64,000 nucleotides of DNA, from contig OU342807.1 of assembly GCA_910591455.2 (NCBI GenBank), forward strand, positions 3,830,430 to 3,894,429, in the 5' to 3' direction. Source of the DNA: Pholis gunnellus (lineage: Eukaryota; Chordata; Actinopteri; Perciformes; Pholidae). The notes under the pieces are model-generated. The model was not told the DNA's origin and searched no databases. It was given only the letters and a program-made list of their open reading frames with translations. Below, piece after piece: positions 14,410 to 24,224 of this stretch. Made by a program: the position numbers and the translations under genes. Numbering within the stretch: the stretch's first letter is position 1; every line of letters begins with the position of its first letter.

Positions 14410-17400
14410 GTGAGGCTGTGAAATCAACTTGTTTTTAATGTAACTGCTTTTAAAATGGTGTAGTGTAATTCCTGTGTGTTGCTTTTCTTGTGCTTGAAGG
14501 TGAACCGTGAAGAAGCCAACAAACCTCCAGGTGAGAAGGTGTTTTGGGATTTTAAATGTAAATGAATGTCTTCAGGAATAAGAGCAGACCCATAGAGGAA
14601 AAATAAACTCATTATGTTAATAAAGTTGTATTTTTAGGTCCCTTTTCCAAATGTCAGTATTTACTAAGATGTTAACCATGAATGTAGTGATGTTGGTGAT
14701 ATTTCCACGCTCAATGATCACAGAGGCGGTGCCAGGATTTGTCAGAAATACATTTATAAGTATATCTAAAATCATAACACACCATGAACTTCCATACTTT
14801 ATTTGAATATCCAAAGAGTTCCGTGTATATTGACTTTCCAGAAACTGTAAAAACTCAACTGAAGTCCCTTCAAGTTGATTTTCATATGAAATGAATCCAG
14901 TGACAATATCTGGGGAGTTGAACCTAAACAGCAGAGATGCTTCAGGAAACGGTCGGCCCGAATTCATAATACTGAGGTAAAAATCCTGGTTTCTCTACAG
15001 TTGGTCTGTTTCGTCCTCAGATGGACGGCAAGGTGACGGCAGTGCCTTCTTCGCCATGCGGAGCTGCCAACAGCTGCTGCAAGGCGACGCCGGCGAGTTC
15101 TTCTCCCCGGACTACCTTTGCTCCAACCCGCCTCTGTGGTGCAACTGGACCATCCGGGTGGATCCCGCAAAGAGGATCCATCTCCACTTAGAGGACCTGA
15201 CCCCCGAAGACGGCTGCTCCCTCAAAGAGGACCAGATCCACGTGGACGAGCCCGCCGGAGGTTTTGGGGGTCACAAGGTCCTGCAGAAGTGCTGGCGGGA
15301 GGCCGAGTACACCTCCTCCTCCAACACCATGTATGTGGTGCTGCTGATCGGCGGCTGGCCCAGCCCCCCCTACAGGGGCTTCTATGGCCGCTACCAGGCG
15401 TTTGGACCCCCGGTGGTTTATAACCCACAGGAGGGACCATCTCCTGAACTCATGGACTTCAATGACATTGTCACGAATGGAGAACAGATGGACTCAAATT
15501 TGCCGGATACTGATCTTGTGTACGATTATTATGGTCCAACTTCAACCACGACGGCTGAGCTGGAGCACGAGGAGGCCGCGGACACAAACGCTGAGGTGGG
15601 AATCAAACACTGGGCTCGAGTAGTGCGAAAGCCCAGCTCTACCAACTATGCTTGGCGAGTGAAGCTGTAGCAGTAAAACCCATAAGTGTGTTGAATTTTA
15701 ACCCATAAGTATTAATTCCTTTCTTCTCTCAGTGGGGTGAAAATCAACCTCCAGAGTTTGAAATCTACAGCCACGTCTACCCGACCGAAGCCGTGTCCAG
15801 AGTGCCACCATCCTTGCAGGGGACCTCTCGATCTGGAAGACGTGCCGCTCCAACAACACAAATGTATGTGAAGGAAGCTTCTGAACATCTGGGGGAAGCT
15901 GCTGTTCCAGAGGAGCAGAGGTCTGCAGAAGGTGAGAACAGGACGGGGGTCGGGGAGCTCTTAGACCAGCTCCCTGTCCCCTCCGAACCAGAGAGGACTG
16001 AGCAGACTCATCCTCACCCCAACATGGTGGAGTTGCTGTCGGACCACAGAGGGAACCGTGAGTGCATTTGTGTTTTAACTACATTTAGAGTCATCTAAAC
16101 CTTTTATAAGATGTTTTACATTCAACTGAAGCGAATCACTGATGATGTGAGTCACTGACCCGTATGAATTGTGTTTCTCTTTTGTAGTCAACATTAGAAA
16201 TCACTCTGAAATTCCACATCTTCCTGGCGGTGAGTATTGGACTGATAATGTACAACTTCACAAGGAATGTTAACAGTTTTTTTTTTACGTCGGAATTTAA
16301 TTTGAATGCATTTCATGTTTTGACTTGATCTAATGTTAGATGAATTCATGTGCATGGTGTTGTGTCTGTGCTGTTGATGCTTTGTTTTGGTTATTTGACA
16401 CCACAGTCGTGTCTCCCCGACAGATCACCTGTTTGAAGTGGCTCTTGAAGTGAACTTCAGACAGGATTTTGAGGAGTCCTGGGACAGCCTGTCCAGGTCA
16501 CTGCTGCTGTCGGTAAAGGCTTTGGTACGTTGGTGACTACAAAGCAAAGACACTGAAGGTGCTTCGTGAAGCAGGTTTTTGTTGGGATTATTAGAAAGAA
16601 AGAAACGAGAGCATCTCTTGACGCCTGAAGATACAGTGACGTCGTTGTCTTTCTGCAGGTCAGCGAGCAGCTGAAGGCTCTGCCTACGCCGCTGTCCATG
16701 TCGTCGAAGAGAATAAAAAGGTCGGTACACACAACGGCCTCACAGCGCTGCTGATATACAAGCTGCAGTGTGTAAGTTTGTGTTTAACGAGAGAGCACAC
16801 GAGTTAAACCTAAAACAAATCAAAGTCCGGTTGCACAACTCTCCTCGCGTGCTGTTTATTTCTCTGACTGGTTTCACTTTCTCCTGGATCCATCTCAATT
16901 CTCTTGTTTGCAACCTTGTTTCCTTCACTTGCATCCTCTCCTCTGTATCTCAAAGATGTGATGAGATGTGCAAGAAAAGTAAACATCAGTTTGCAGCATA
17001 AATGATCATAATACAGCTCACGTTAAAATAATCTGTACTCAAGGTCCACTTACTAGTTTACGTATCTGTCGAGATGTGAGCTCGGCAGCGTTATGAGTGA
17101 TGCGTCCTGGTTGTGTGTTTGCAGGCTGAGCACAGGAGTGCTGTACATCCTCTGGCTGCAGATTGGACCGGGGCCTCAGGGTCTGCAGGTCCACAAGGTC
17201 GTCCACTCCCGCCTGCAGGGCCTCATCAGCACGGGGATCGACGTCGGTGAAAACCACAGGAAAGCCGTCCTCATCTCTGTGTCGATCGCAGGTAACAGCA
17301 AGGATCAAGTCTCCGTTGTGAAACAGAGTGGAAATGTTTTTTTGGATTTACTCTGCCAACGTGTGTTCACACCCTCAGGAGGAGGAAGTATTCAGACCCT

Positions 17401-18862
17401 ATACTTCAGAGAAAAAGTACTAAAACCTCACTGAGAAAATACTGTTACAAGTAAAAGTCCTGCTTAGAAAAAGTATCTTGAGTAAAAACATGCAGTAATA
17501 ATAAGCAAAATGTACTTGAAGTATAAAAATGTCTCCTGTGACTGTTATACTAATATATATATTATTTCATTAGATTATTATCACTCATGCATTCATGTAA
17601 AAACAGGATTACTGTTGTAGTTGGTTGAGCTCATTTTGAAATATTAACTGATTATTTTCATTATGGATTCATCTGATTGTTTTCTCCATTAATCGATTGA
17701 TTGTTTGGTTTTCTGGAAATAAGGAGAAATGTCGTCACAATTACTCAGAGTCCAAAGTTACACCATCGCAATGTTTGTTTTGTCCAAACCTCCACAGTAT
17801 TGCTTACACATAACAATTATTTAAATTATCTAAAGGACAGCGCGCAAATCTTTTGTGAATTTGGAACGTTTTTCTATTCACCGTGTAGCCCCGCCCTAAA
17901 GCATCCCCTGCTTTATGGTCTGTTTGACTCTAAATGGACCATAATGTACTAAATGAACATCATGCTGTATTGAAGAAGACTTGAAACTAGAGATTGAGAC
18001 CATAAACTCATGTTTACAATGTTTACTGAGGTAATAAATCAAGAGAGAAGTAGAGTCATTTTCTCATAGACTTCTATACAACCAGAGGAGTCGCCCCCTG
18101 CTGGTCAGTAGAGAGAATGCAGCTTTAAGACTCTTCCGCATCGGCTTCACTTTTCAGATCCGGAGGTTGAAGCCTGGTGAAACGTGACCTAAGTAAAGCC
18201 AATAAACATTATCAAATGACGTGTAAAAAACAACCGTGTGTGTGTGTTTCAGATGTAAACGAGTGTGGGACTCAGCTGGTTCTGTGTGACGTTAACGCCG
18301 ACTGCGTGAACCAGTTCGGTTCGTACTCGTGCCGCTGCAGGCCGGGCTTCCTGGACAAGTCCCGCCTGGGGTCTGGAGGAACTGTCTGTGTTGATGTGAA
18401 GGCTGCAGGTGAAGTGAACTACTTCATTTAAGAAAAAAAAAAACAAGTCCAGAGGTTGAACAGCTGCTGACTTTATGATGTTTGCATGCAGGTTGCAGCT
18501 CCGGCCCGTCTGCTGAGACCAAAGGCGTCTACGTGCTCTTCTTCCTGCTCAGCTTCCTCATCCTGATGCTGCTGGCGACCGCCGGCCTGCTGTACCACCG
18601 TCACCACCGGGGGGAGTTTCTGGTTCGGTGCCACAGCATGGGCAGCGTTTCTCCTCCTGACCCCAACGACAACCACCACCACCACCACCACCACCACGAC
18701 GACGCCGACCTGCCCCCCCCGCCCCCGCCTGCCCGAGGCCTCAGGGAGAACTGGCCTCAGGTGAAGGAGCGCTACCCGGCCGTGGACCTGCCGCTGCTGA
18801 GCTTCAGCCCGCGACTTCCACCGGACAGCTACATGGAGCCGCGGGAGGGTGGGAAGAGTTAA
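14320..18862 (+). CDS. Type I membrane protein with CUB, SEA and calcium-binding EGF domains (unnamed)
   Basis: Exons: 14320-14409, 14500-14530, 15021-15595, 15733-16057, 16188-16229, 16424-16524, 16659-16720, 17125-17291, 18253-18408 and 18492-18862. All have GT-AG borders and phases that join to an open frame of 639 residues. Order: signal peptide 1-30 (hydrophobic VLLIFLLIFGLF), CUB domain about 56-166 with cysteines and WCNWTI, an acidic Ser/Thr/Pro-rich linker 167-355, SEA domain about 356-464, EGF with DVNEC and a YSCRC core (465-515), membrane helix 529-551, and a cytoplasmic tail with eight His (578-585), six Pro (591-596) and a Tyr near the end. CUB, SEA and EGF modules bind ligands at cell surfaces, so a receptor or adhesion role is inferred. 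I do not recognise a named gene. The SEA loop has no Gly-Ser cleavage motif but does have RIKR. ATTAAA lies at 18931. Confidence 0.85.
14500..14530 (+). CDS. CUB-SEA-EGF gene exon 2 (31-nt mini-exon)
   Basis: Acceptor tgcttgaag, coding VNREEANKPP, donor gtgaga, leaving phase 1. It is needed to bring exon 1 into frame with the CUB exon. Confidence 0.65.
15021..15595 (+). CDS. CUB-SEA-EGF gene exon 3: CUB domain
   Basis: The acceptor is the second of two AGs (cgtcctcag); only this one gives the CUB frame. It encodes RSCQQLLQGDAGEFFSPDY, WCNWTIRVDP and later GFYGRYQAF. Donor GAG/gtggga. The frame stays open for 24 more codons into the intron. Confidence 0.85.
15733..16057 (+). CDS. CUB-SEA-EGF gene exon 4: extracellular linker
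   Basis: 108 codons of polar Glu/Pro/Ser-rich sequence with a probable N-glycosylation sequon NRT. Flanked by acceptor ttcttctctcag and donor gtgagt, phase 1. Confidence 0.8.
16188..16229 (+). CDS. CUB-SEA-EGF gene exon 5 (42-nt mini-exon)
   Basis: Acceptor tctcttttgtag, coding NIRNHSEIPHLPG, donor gtgagt; phase 1 on both sides, so it could be skipped without frame loss. Contains the sequon NHS. Confidence 0.75.
16424..16524 (+). CDS. CUB-SEA-EGF gene exon 6: SEA domain, first part
   Basis: Encodes FEVALEVNFRQDFEESW, the first strand and helix of a SEA fold. Donor gtacgt, phase 0. Confidence 0.82.
16659..16720 (+). CDS. CUB-SEA-EGF gene exon 7: SEA domain, middle
   Basis: 62 nt after acceptor ctttctgcag, ending AAAAAG/gtcggt in phase 2. 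The end codes SSKRIKR, a basic stretch at the exon junction. Confidence 0.78.
17125..17291 (+). CDS. CUB-SEA-EGF gene exon 8: SEA domain, last part
   Basis: Encodes LSTGVLYILWLQIG and a second helix (VHKVVHSRLQGLI). Acceptor gtgtgtttgcag; donor gtaaca, phase 1. Confidence 0.82.
17385..17665 (+). repeat. Interspersed repeat family B fragment in intron 8
   Basis: Shares ggaggaagtattcagaccct, acaagtaaaagtcctgctta, atcactcatgcattcatgta and gttggttgagctcattttga with the copy at 40.27 kb. Confidence 0.75.
17888..18177 (+). repeat. Family A dispersed repeat, copy in intron 8
   Basis: About 290 bp almost identical to 30211-30483 and to the reverse of 26650-26940 and 52930-53210. Landmarks are ccccgccctaaagcat, atgaacatcatgctgtattg and cttctatacaaccagagga. 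A perfect 8-bp hairpin lies near its start (TTATGGTC 17913-17920, GACCATAA 17937-17944). Confidence 0.85.
18253..18408 (+). CDS. CUB-SEA-EGF gene exon 9: calcium-binding EGF domain
   Basis: Starts DVNECGTQLVLCDVNADCVN, then GSYSCRCRPGF and a final Cys: six cysteines plus the D-x-N/D-E and N residues of cbEGF modules. Phase 1-1, the usual shuffling phase for EGF exons. Confidence 0.92.
18492..18862 (+). CDS. CUB-SEA-EGF gene exon 10: membrane helix and cytoplasmic tail
   Basis: Encodes VYVLFFLLSFLILMLLATAG, then basic HRHHRG as stop-transfer, His8, acidic and Pro6 stretches, and the stop at 18860-18862. Confidence 0.9.
18674..18725 (+). repeat. CAC repeat and C-rich tract inside coding sequence
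   Basis: Eight CAC codons (18674-18697) give His8, and a C-rich run just after gives Pro6. Both are simple-sequence expansions within the tail exon and could vary in length. Confidence 0.9.
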
Positions 18863-18930
18863 AACAGTATCTGAACTCATCAACATATCTTTTCATTTAG
18901 TTTACTTTTTGTCTGTTTGTAATCTGTTGA

Positions 18931-18936
18931 ATTAAA
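18931..18936 (+). terminator. Candidate poly(A) signal ATTAAA of the CUB-SEA-EGF gene
   Basis: ATTAAA lies 69 nt after the stop codon; it is the first such signal downstream. Confidence 0.5.
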
Positions 18937-20399
18937 GTCTCAACAAAACAACTTTTCCTTCCTATGATGGATCTTTTTTCTTCTTTTTTTTTGCGCTTTT
19001 ACGACACCAGAATCTGAAAGGGATAATAATTATGCTATTAATAAATATACTGCAAATTCCAACCAGGGGTGCCAAATTATGAGTCACTACAATCTTTTTA
19101 CAATTAAGCTGTATAACTGTAGAGTAACTGTTGCAAAGTCGTTAATTTGCTAAATGAGAGAAAATGCAATGAAGTGCAAAATAAAGTGTTCTCTTCTGCT
19201 CAACCTTTAGAACTACACGAGTGCATTTATCCCATAGAGGGGAAGCTGACAGAGTGGTGCATGGATGACATATGTTTGTAGGCCAACCAGGAAGTTGGCA
19301 TCACACTGGTTCCCGTTTGGATTATTGCAGAAAATAAGCTCTGTGGCACAGAAACATTTGCGATACTAAGACATTTTGTTCAGCAGAATAATCTCTACAA
19401 ATGACAAACACTTGATGTGTGAATGCAATCCGCAGAGGAAAGAAAGTTAAAATCTCTTCAGGGTTTTTAGCTCTGACTAGATTTCTCCAAAAAAAGCTTT
19501 CTGAGGAGCTCCTGGCCCGATCCCAATGTCCCCCCTAAGGCCTTAAACCCTGAACCCTCACGGATTACTGACGTCACCTGGTGAGTGTGAGAGCTTGAAA
19601 CGGTGTAAATACGAATGCGACGGCACTTTGCTGCAACATATCCCGTTAACCATGACAACATCAAAATATGTGTACAGTTGTGGGTATTTTAACTTTGTAC
19701 TCCCTGATTTGAACGTTTTCCCGGCTCTTTCCTCACAAGGTGAGATTTCAAATCGACTATTTACTTGTTTTTGTCAAAACGGCTTCGATGACTAAATTAA
19801 ATGTTTGATGAATAAATCAGTTTAATATAATCTCTGCTTCCATTCCTGTGTTTTTATGTTCCATCTTAAATCCGGAGTGTTTCTTAGTAAATGTGATGAG
19901 CCGCGCTGAACACTCGTGTGCCATCTTTGTTTACCTTTACGTCTCCGTGCTTACACTGGTAGCCCCGTGTTTAACGTCGCGTTGCTATGAATTGTGGGTA
20001 ATTCCCTTGGGCAAAGTCTGCAGGAATGCAGACTTGTGGAAAGGGTTCATAAAGGGCTCAAATGTCTGCGTGAGAGCCGTCAAACACTCGATGATTTGAC
20101 AGACAGAACTAAACCCTTTGAGTGGAGAGCTCCATGTAGCTCCCCTTGTTTCAAAACCCTGATCAGTGGATCAAATGACTGTGTGTAACGGTACTCGTGG
20201 TGAGGAAACTGAACATTTTCACCAAACGGAGACAAACGTTAAACAATACCGTATCCCAAACAACACCAAGGAAGTCGAGGACACTAGTGTGCATGTAAAC
20301 CTACTAAGTTCTGTCTTTGTTGTTGTTGAACTCCGCTATTTGACTGTCTGGATGCATAATGCCACATTTAAATTCAGTTATGTTCCTGATTATGCAGAG
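18937..20399. other. Intergenic; possible old interspersed element at about 19500-20300
   Basis: No gene is seen. The block around 19510-19640 (cctaaggccttaaaccctga, then a GC-richer patch) and 20050-20290 has the look of a degenerate MITE or SINE, but no clean terminal repeats could be matched. Confidence 0.35.
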
Positions 20400-20690
20400 T
20401 GACTCTCTGGCTCAAGGGCACTCCAGCAGGGACACCTGGTGGCCTGGTTGTCGACCTGTGACCTCTCCGCGTCAGACGGGCCACCCTGCATCACTGTGTG
20501 CAGGGAGTGGAGTGTAGTCTGTGCCGGCCCACCTAGTCCCAACCGCTTTAATAGGCTTACAGCAGCTAATCCAGGGCGGAGTGCTGTCACATGGGGAGTC
20601 TGCTGACCTTGCTCTGCTTTATTACTGGGTGCTTGTTCCTTCAGCCCTTCTCTGCTTGGAAAAAAACCCAAACAAGGCTTTTCTTTACCG
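20400..20690. promoter_or_regulatory. Candidate conserved non-coding island
   Basis: A balanced-composition block without repeats, coding frame or family landmarks, including gctttaataggcttacagca and ctaatccagggcgg. It stands out from its AT-rich neighbours. Function inferred from composition only. Confidence 0.25.
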
Positions 20691-20699
20691 TCTATAGCT

Positions 20700-23260
20700 T
20701 CTTTATGCCTCCACTGACTGGTGTCACTGGAGTTTTATAGAGAGAGCGAGGAATACATGTTTTGTAACTGTTCCAAATGTAGAAGTTCCACTTTTTAGCC
20801 TCTTTTTGCTCCTAGTTTTGGATTTACGTTATATTTCCTGTCTGCTGCAGTTTACAGCAGTGTCTGATAAGCTCCACTGTACAGACAGACACAGTGAGAC
20901 ACTAGCTGGTGGACGTTAGCAGCTGAAGAGATATTTCCCTCAGGAGATGGTGGAGACCGGAAACAGCTAAAAGAGAGACAATATTAGACTGACATTGATG
21001 AAGTTCTCTTTAAACTAAAGATATAGTGGTAGACATGCATGATAGTACATTTACTCAAGTATTGTAGTTATGTACACATTTGAAGAAGTGTACTTTAACT
21101 GAGCATTTCCATTTAATGCAACTTTCTACTTCTATATTTTATTTGACAGCTTTAGTTGGAAAAGCACAACAGAGTATCTTCACCGAGTAGTTTCTTTACT
21201 TTACTCCTCTTATTAAAATAAACAAAGGTGTGTGTTTGCAGGTCTGTGTGTGTCATGAGGGTCACATCTCTTCTCTGCACCAGATGTTCTGTCAGCATCT
21301 TCCCGGCGGCGTTCCCCCGCTGAAAGAAGCCGCTGCTCTGAGCTGATCTTTGTCTGAATGCTCCTCACGTCCTCCAGGTAGAATCACCAAGGACAGCACA
21401 GCTGAGCAGCGTGAGGAGGAGGAGGAGGAGGAGGAGGAGGAGGTGCTGCATCAGTAAAAATAATATACACTCACAAAGCCATTTGAGAACTTTTACTTAT
21501 GATACTTTAAATGTGTTAATATTTATACTTTTACTTCAGTAAGATGTTGTGAATGCAGGACTTTCACTTGTTATGTAATACTTCTATAGTGTGTATTGGT
21601 ACTTTCACTAAGGAGAGAATCAGAATACTTACACCTCTACTGTAGTTTTCTGTCATAATAATAATAATAATAACAACTGTGTTACAGCATTTTTCAAAAC
21701 AAAGTTTACACGGTTGAACCAAGATTAAACAGGAGGCAATACAATCAGACAATTAGAAATAATACTAAATAAAATACCCAACAATAAAAACATGAATAAT
21801 CCTGATAATAAAGCAGTGTGATAGAGGGATGGATTTGCTTTGAGAAGTGGTTTAACAGACATGCGAGGCTTCTCCTGGCTGTCCACAGCATGAGGAGGAG
21901 GAGGAGGGTGGTGTTGGTGGGGATCCATCCTCCACCTTCAGCCTCCTTCCTCTGCTGGCAGCCTGAGGTCGAGGAGGGCGCTCCTCCTCCATCGCTCCCC
22001 ACGCTGAGCTCCACCTGCCGGGCAGCATCCCCCCCATCCGTAATCCCCTGCTCCATCCCAGCTCCTGTATTCACTTATCTGAATGTTTCCACTCACACTT
22101 AGTGAAATGAGGGAATCCCTGCGTACGATTGGTGACGATCTCCCGAATGTGAACGCAAACGTGGATCTGATTTGGTTTTGCTGTCCCACCTGCTGCTACC
22201 AATAAAGCTTCTCTACCTCACCACCAGTGATGGGGAAAGTAATCAGATCCATCACTTAAGTAAAAGTAACAATACCACAATTTACAAATACTCTGTTACA
22301 AGTAAAACTCCTGCATTCTTAAGTAAAACTATGTATTACTGTGCAAGCAAATATATATGTAGCCGTTGCCCTTTCAACTAGCCTGTGAATAGCTAATGAT
22401 TAGCATACACATATCCCAGCCTTGCGTTGTAAACTCAAGTTCATGAGTGTTTGTGAGAGTTTATGTTGTATTTTGTCACCATAACAGACTCTTAACAGCA
22501 CCAACATAACCATAACCACACTAGAAAGCATGCTAAAGGCCCTAAATGAGTAGAATTGATCAATTTAACGCTTCGTCCATACACTCTTGTACGGTGAACT
22601 ATCGCCAGATACGGTGTCATCAACATTAATCCACCACATCTTTTAATGTGCTGATGTCTTCATTTCAAGTTGAAAGAAAAGAGAGAAAAGACTTCTGCTG
22701 TGCTGTGATTGTAACGATACACTGAGTATGAAAGATTAGCCGATAGTTCAGTGAAAAATAAAAGTATTCATTACACATTCATTAACGGCCCGTTTCAGAG
22801 TCAAGATCCCAAAATATGATCTTTCTTAATAATATGCATGTTGACGTTTAAACTCCAGCAGAGCTTTGCACAACTCCAACCTGAACAGGACTCAACAGCC
22901 ACACAACAGAAAACACAAAATAACAAATTTAAAGGCACTTCAAATAGAACAATTGAAATGATAAAACAGCTACGTGTTTTAACACAAGTTGTCTTTTCTT
23001 TTTGCTTGTGTGTGTATGTGCATCAGTGAACTAACGAGTGCAGGAGATTAACAACATGCAGCTTGCTTGATTAGCCCGTTTTTATGTCATCCCAAAGTTT
23101 GTCACAGAATCCCCCAATCTATTATTAGAACACCTCCTAAATGGATTTGTTTTAATCCCATGTTTGTATTTAGCACCAGGTATTTTAACAAAATCAGAGA
23201 ATGTATCTTTAAATACTTTTTGAAAAACAGACGAGTTGACATTTTCATGTCGGCTGGTCA
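20700..23260. other. Intergenic with family B fragments
   Basis: Family B fragments lie at about 21040-21175 and 22228-22360. There is a (GGA)n run at 21412-21441, an AAT run near 21655-21673, and a GC-rich patch at 21880-22060 whose open frames on both strands overlap and look fortuitous. The rest is AT-rich. Confidence 0.55.
21412..21441 (+). repeat. (GAG)n microsatellite
   Basis: About ten GAG/GGA units. Confidence 0.9.
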
Positions 23261-23600
23261 GTGCTCCGCTTCGTATCTTCAGCCAATCAGCACTGAGTCT
23301 GTGTGCTGAGCAGGATCTCTAACCGGCCTCTTATCGGGCCGAGCAGCTCCTCCACCGGCCCGCCGCTGACCGGCCAATCACACTTCACACGGCTCGGCTA
23401 ATAGAAAAATAAATTGCCGGGGAGCCAATTCCAACACGGTGTGCCATGAGAAGAGAAAAAAAGGAGCCTGATTCTTCTGATATAATGACGCCCATAACAC
23501 TCGGATCAGGTTATTAAACACTGATGGGATTACTGACCAGCTCATCCTGATGGGAGATGCAAGGTCAGCTTTTCTCAGCGCTTTTGTCAGAACAGGCCAA
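23260..23600. promoter_or_regulatory. Candidate conserved non-coding island upstream of the 24 kb gene
   Basis: GC-balanced block with two CCAAT boxes (agccaatcagcac at 23280 and ggccaatcacac at 23373), ctcggctaatagaaa, ataatgacgcccataac and gggattactgacc. It could be the promoter of the gene starting near 24 kb or a distal enhancer. Confidence 0.35.
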
Positions 23601-23614
23601 ATGTAGACGCGCGC

Positions 23615-23616
<2 letters not shown>

Positions 23617-23696
<80 letters not shown>
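23617..23696 (+). repeat. (CA)n microsatellite
   Basis: About 40 uninterrupted CA units. Confidence 0.98.
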
Positions 23697-23698
<2 letters not shown>

Positions 23699-24043
23699 CA
23701 TACTGAGACCATCTTGTGAAAAGCCATGTCATTTTTTTAAATGCTCAATTACATATAATATTAAAATCAAAGAAATAAAATGGTCCTCATTCATCAGAAA
23801 CCCAAAAGTGAACATTCAATCAGCCTCTTTAAAGAAATCTGTAAAGTCACCATGACAGCAGCTGAATACTTGTATTTTTAAAATAATATGTTTGTGTGTG
23901 TGAGAGAGACTATTCTACTGATTTGGTTATGGAATGGAATATTTAAATGAGTAACTGTGACATCATGTATGGTCCACAGTATCTTCTCCAGTTGGTTGAT
24001 TTTCAAACGTTTGAATACAAACATTCACGAACAACCAAGAAAC

Positions 24044-24100
24044 ATGGCGCTGGAAGACATCAGGCTGAACCTAAAGATGGTCACCGATATCCCAGAAAAG
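24044..24100 (+). CDS. 309-residue protein gene, exon 1
   Basis: 19 codons from ATG to donor AAAAG/gtaaag, phase 0. The intron then runs into a TC/CA microsatellite only 30 nt downstream. Confidence 0.65.
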
Positions 24101-24130
24101 GTAAAGACAACCATTTGTTTTGCTTAATAC

Positions 24131-24224
<94 letters not shown>

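Noticed and set aside
18473..18886. 137-residue minus-strand frame with a Val run
   Set aside because: Antisense of the CAC/GAC repeat and Pro tract in the CUB-SEA-EGF tail exon.
21745..22189. Several overlapping frames on both strands in a GC-rich patch
   Set aside because: All frames are open because of GGA/CCT bias; no domain, and no frame stands out by codon use.
23617..24220. Regular repeat pattern that might suggest a CRISPR array or satellite
   Set aside because: Plain CA and TC/CA microsatellites without spacers; a vertebrate genome is not expected to carry CRISPR.
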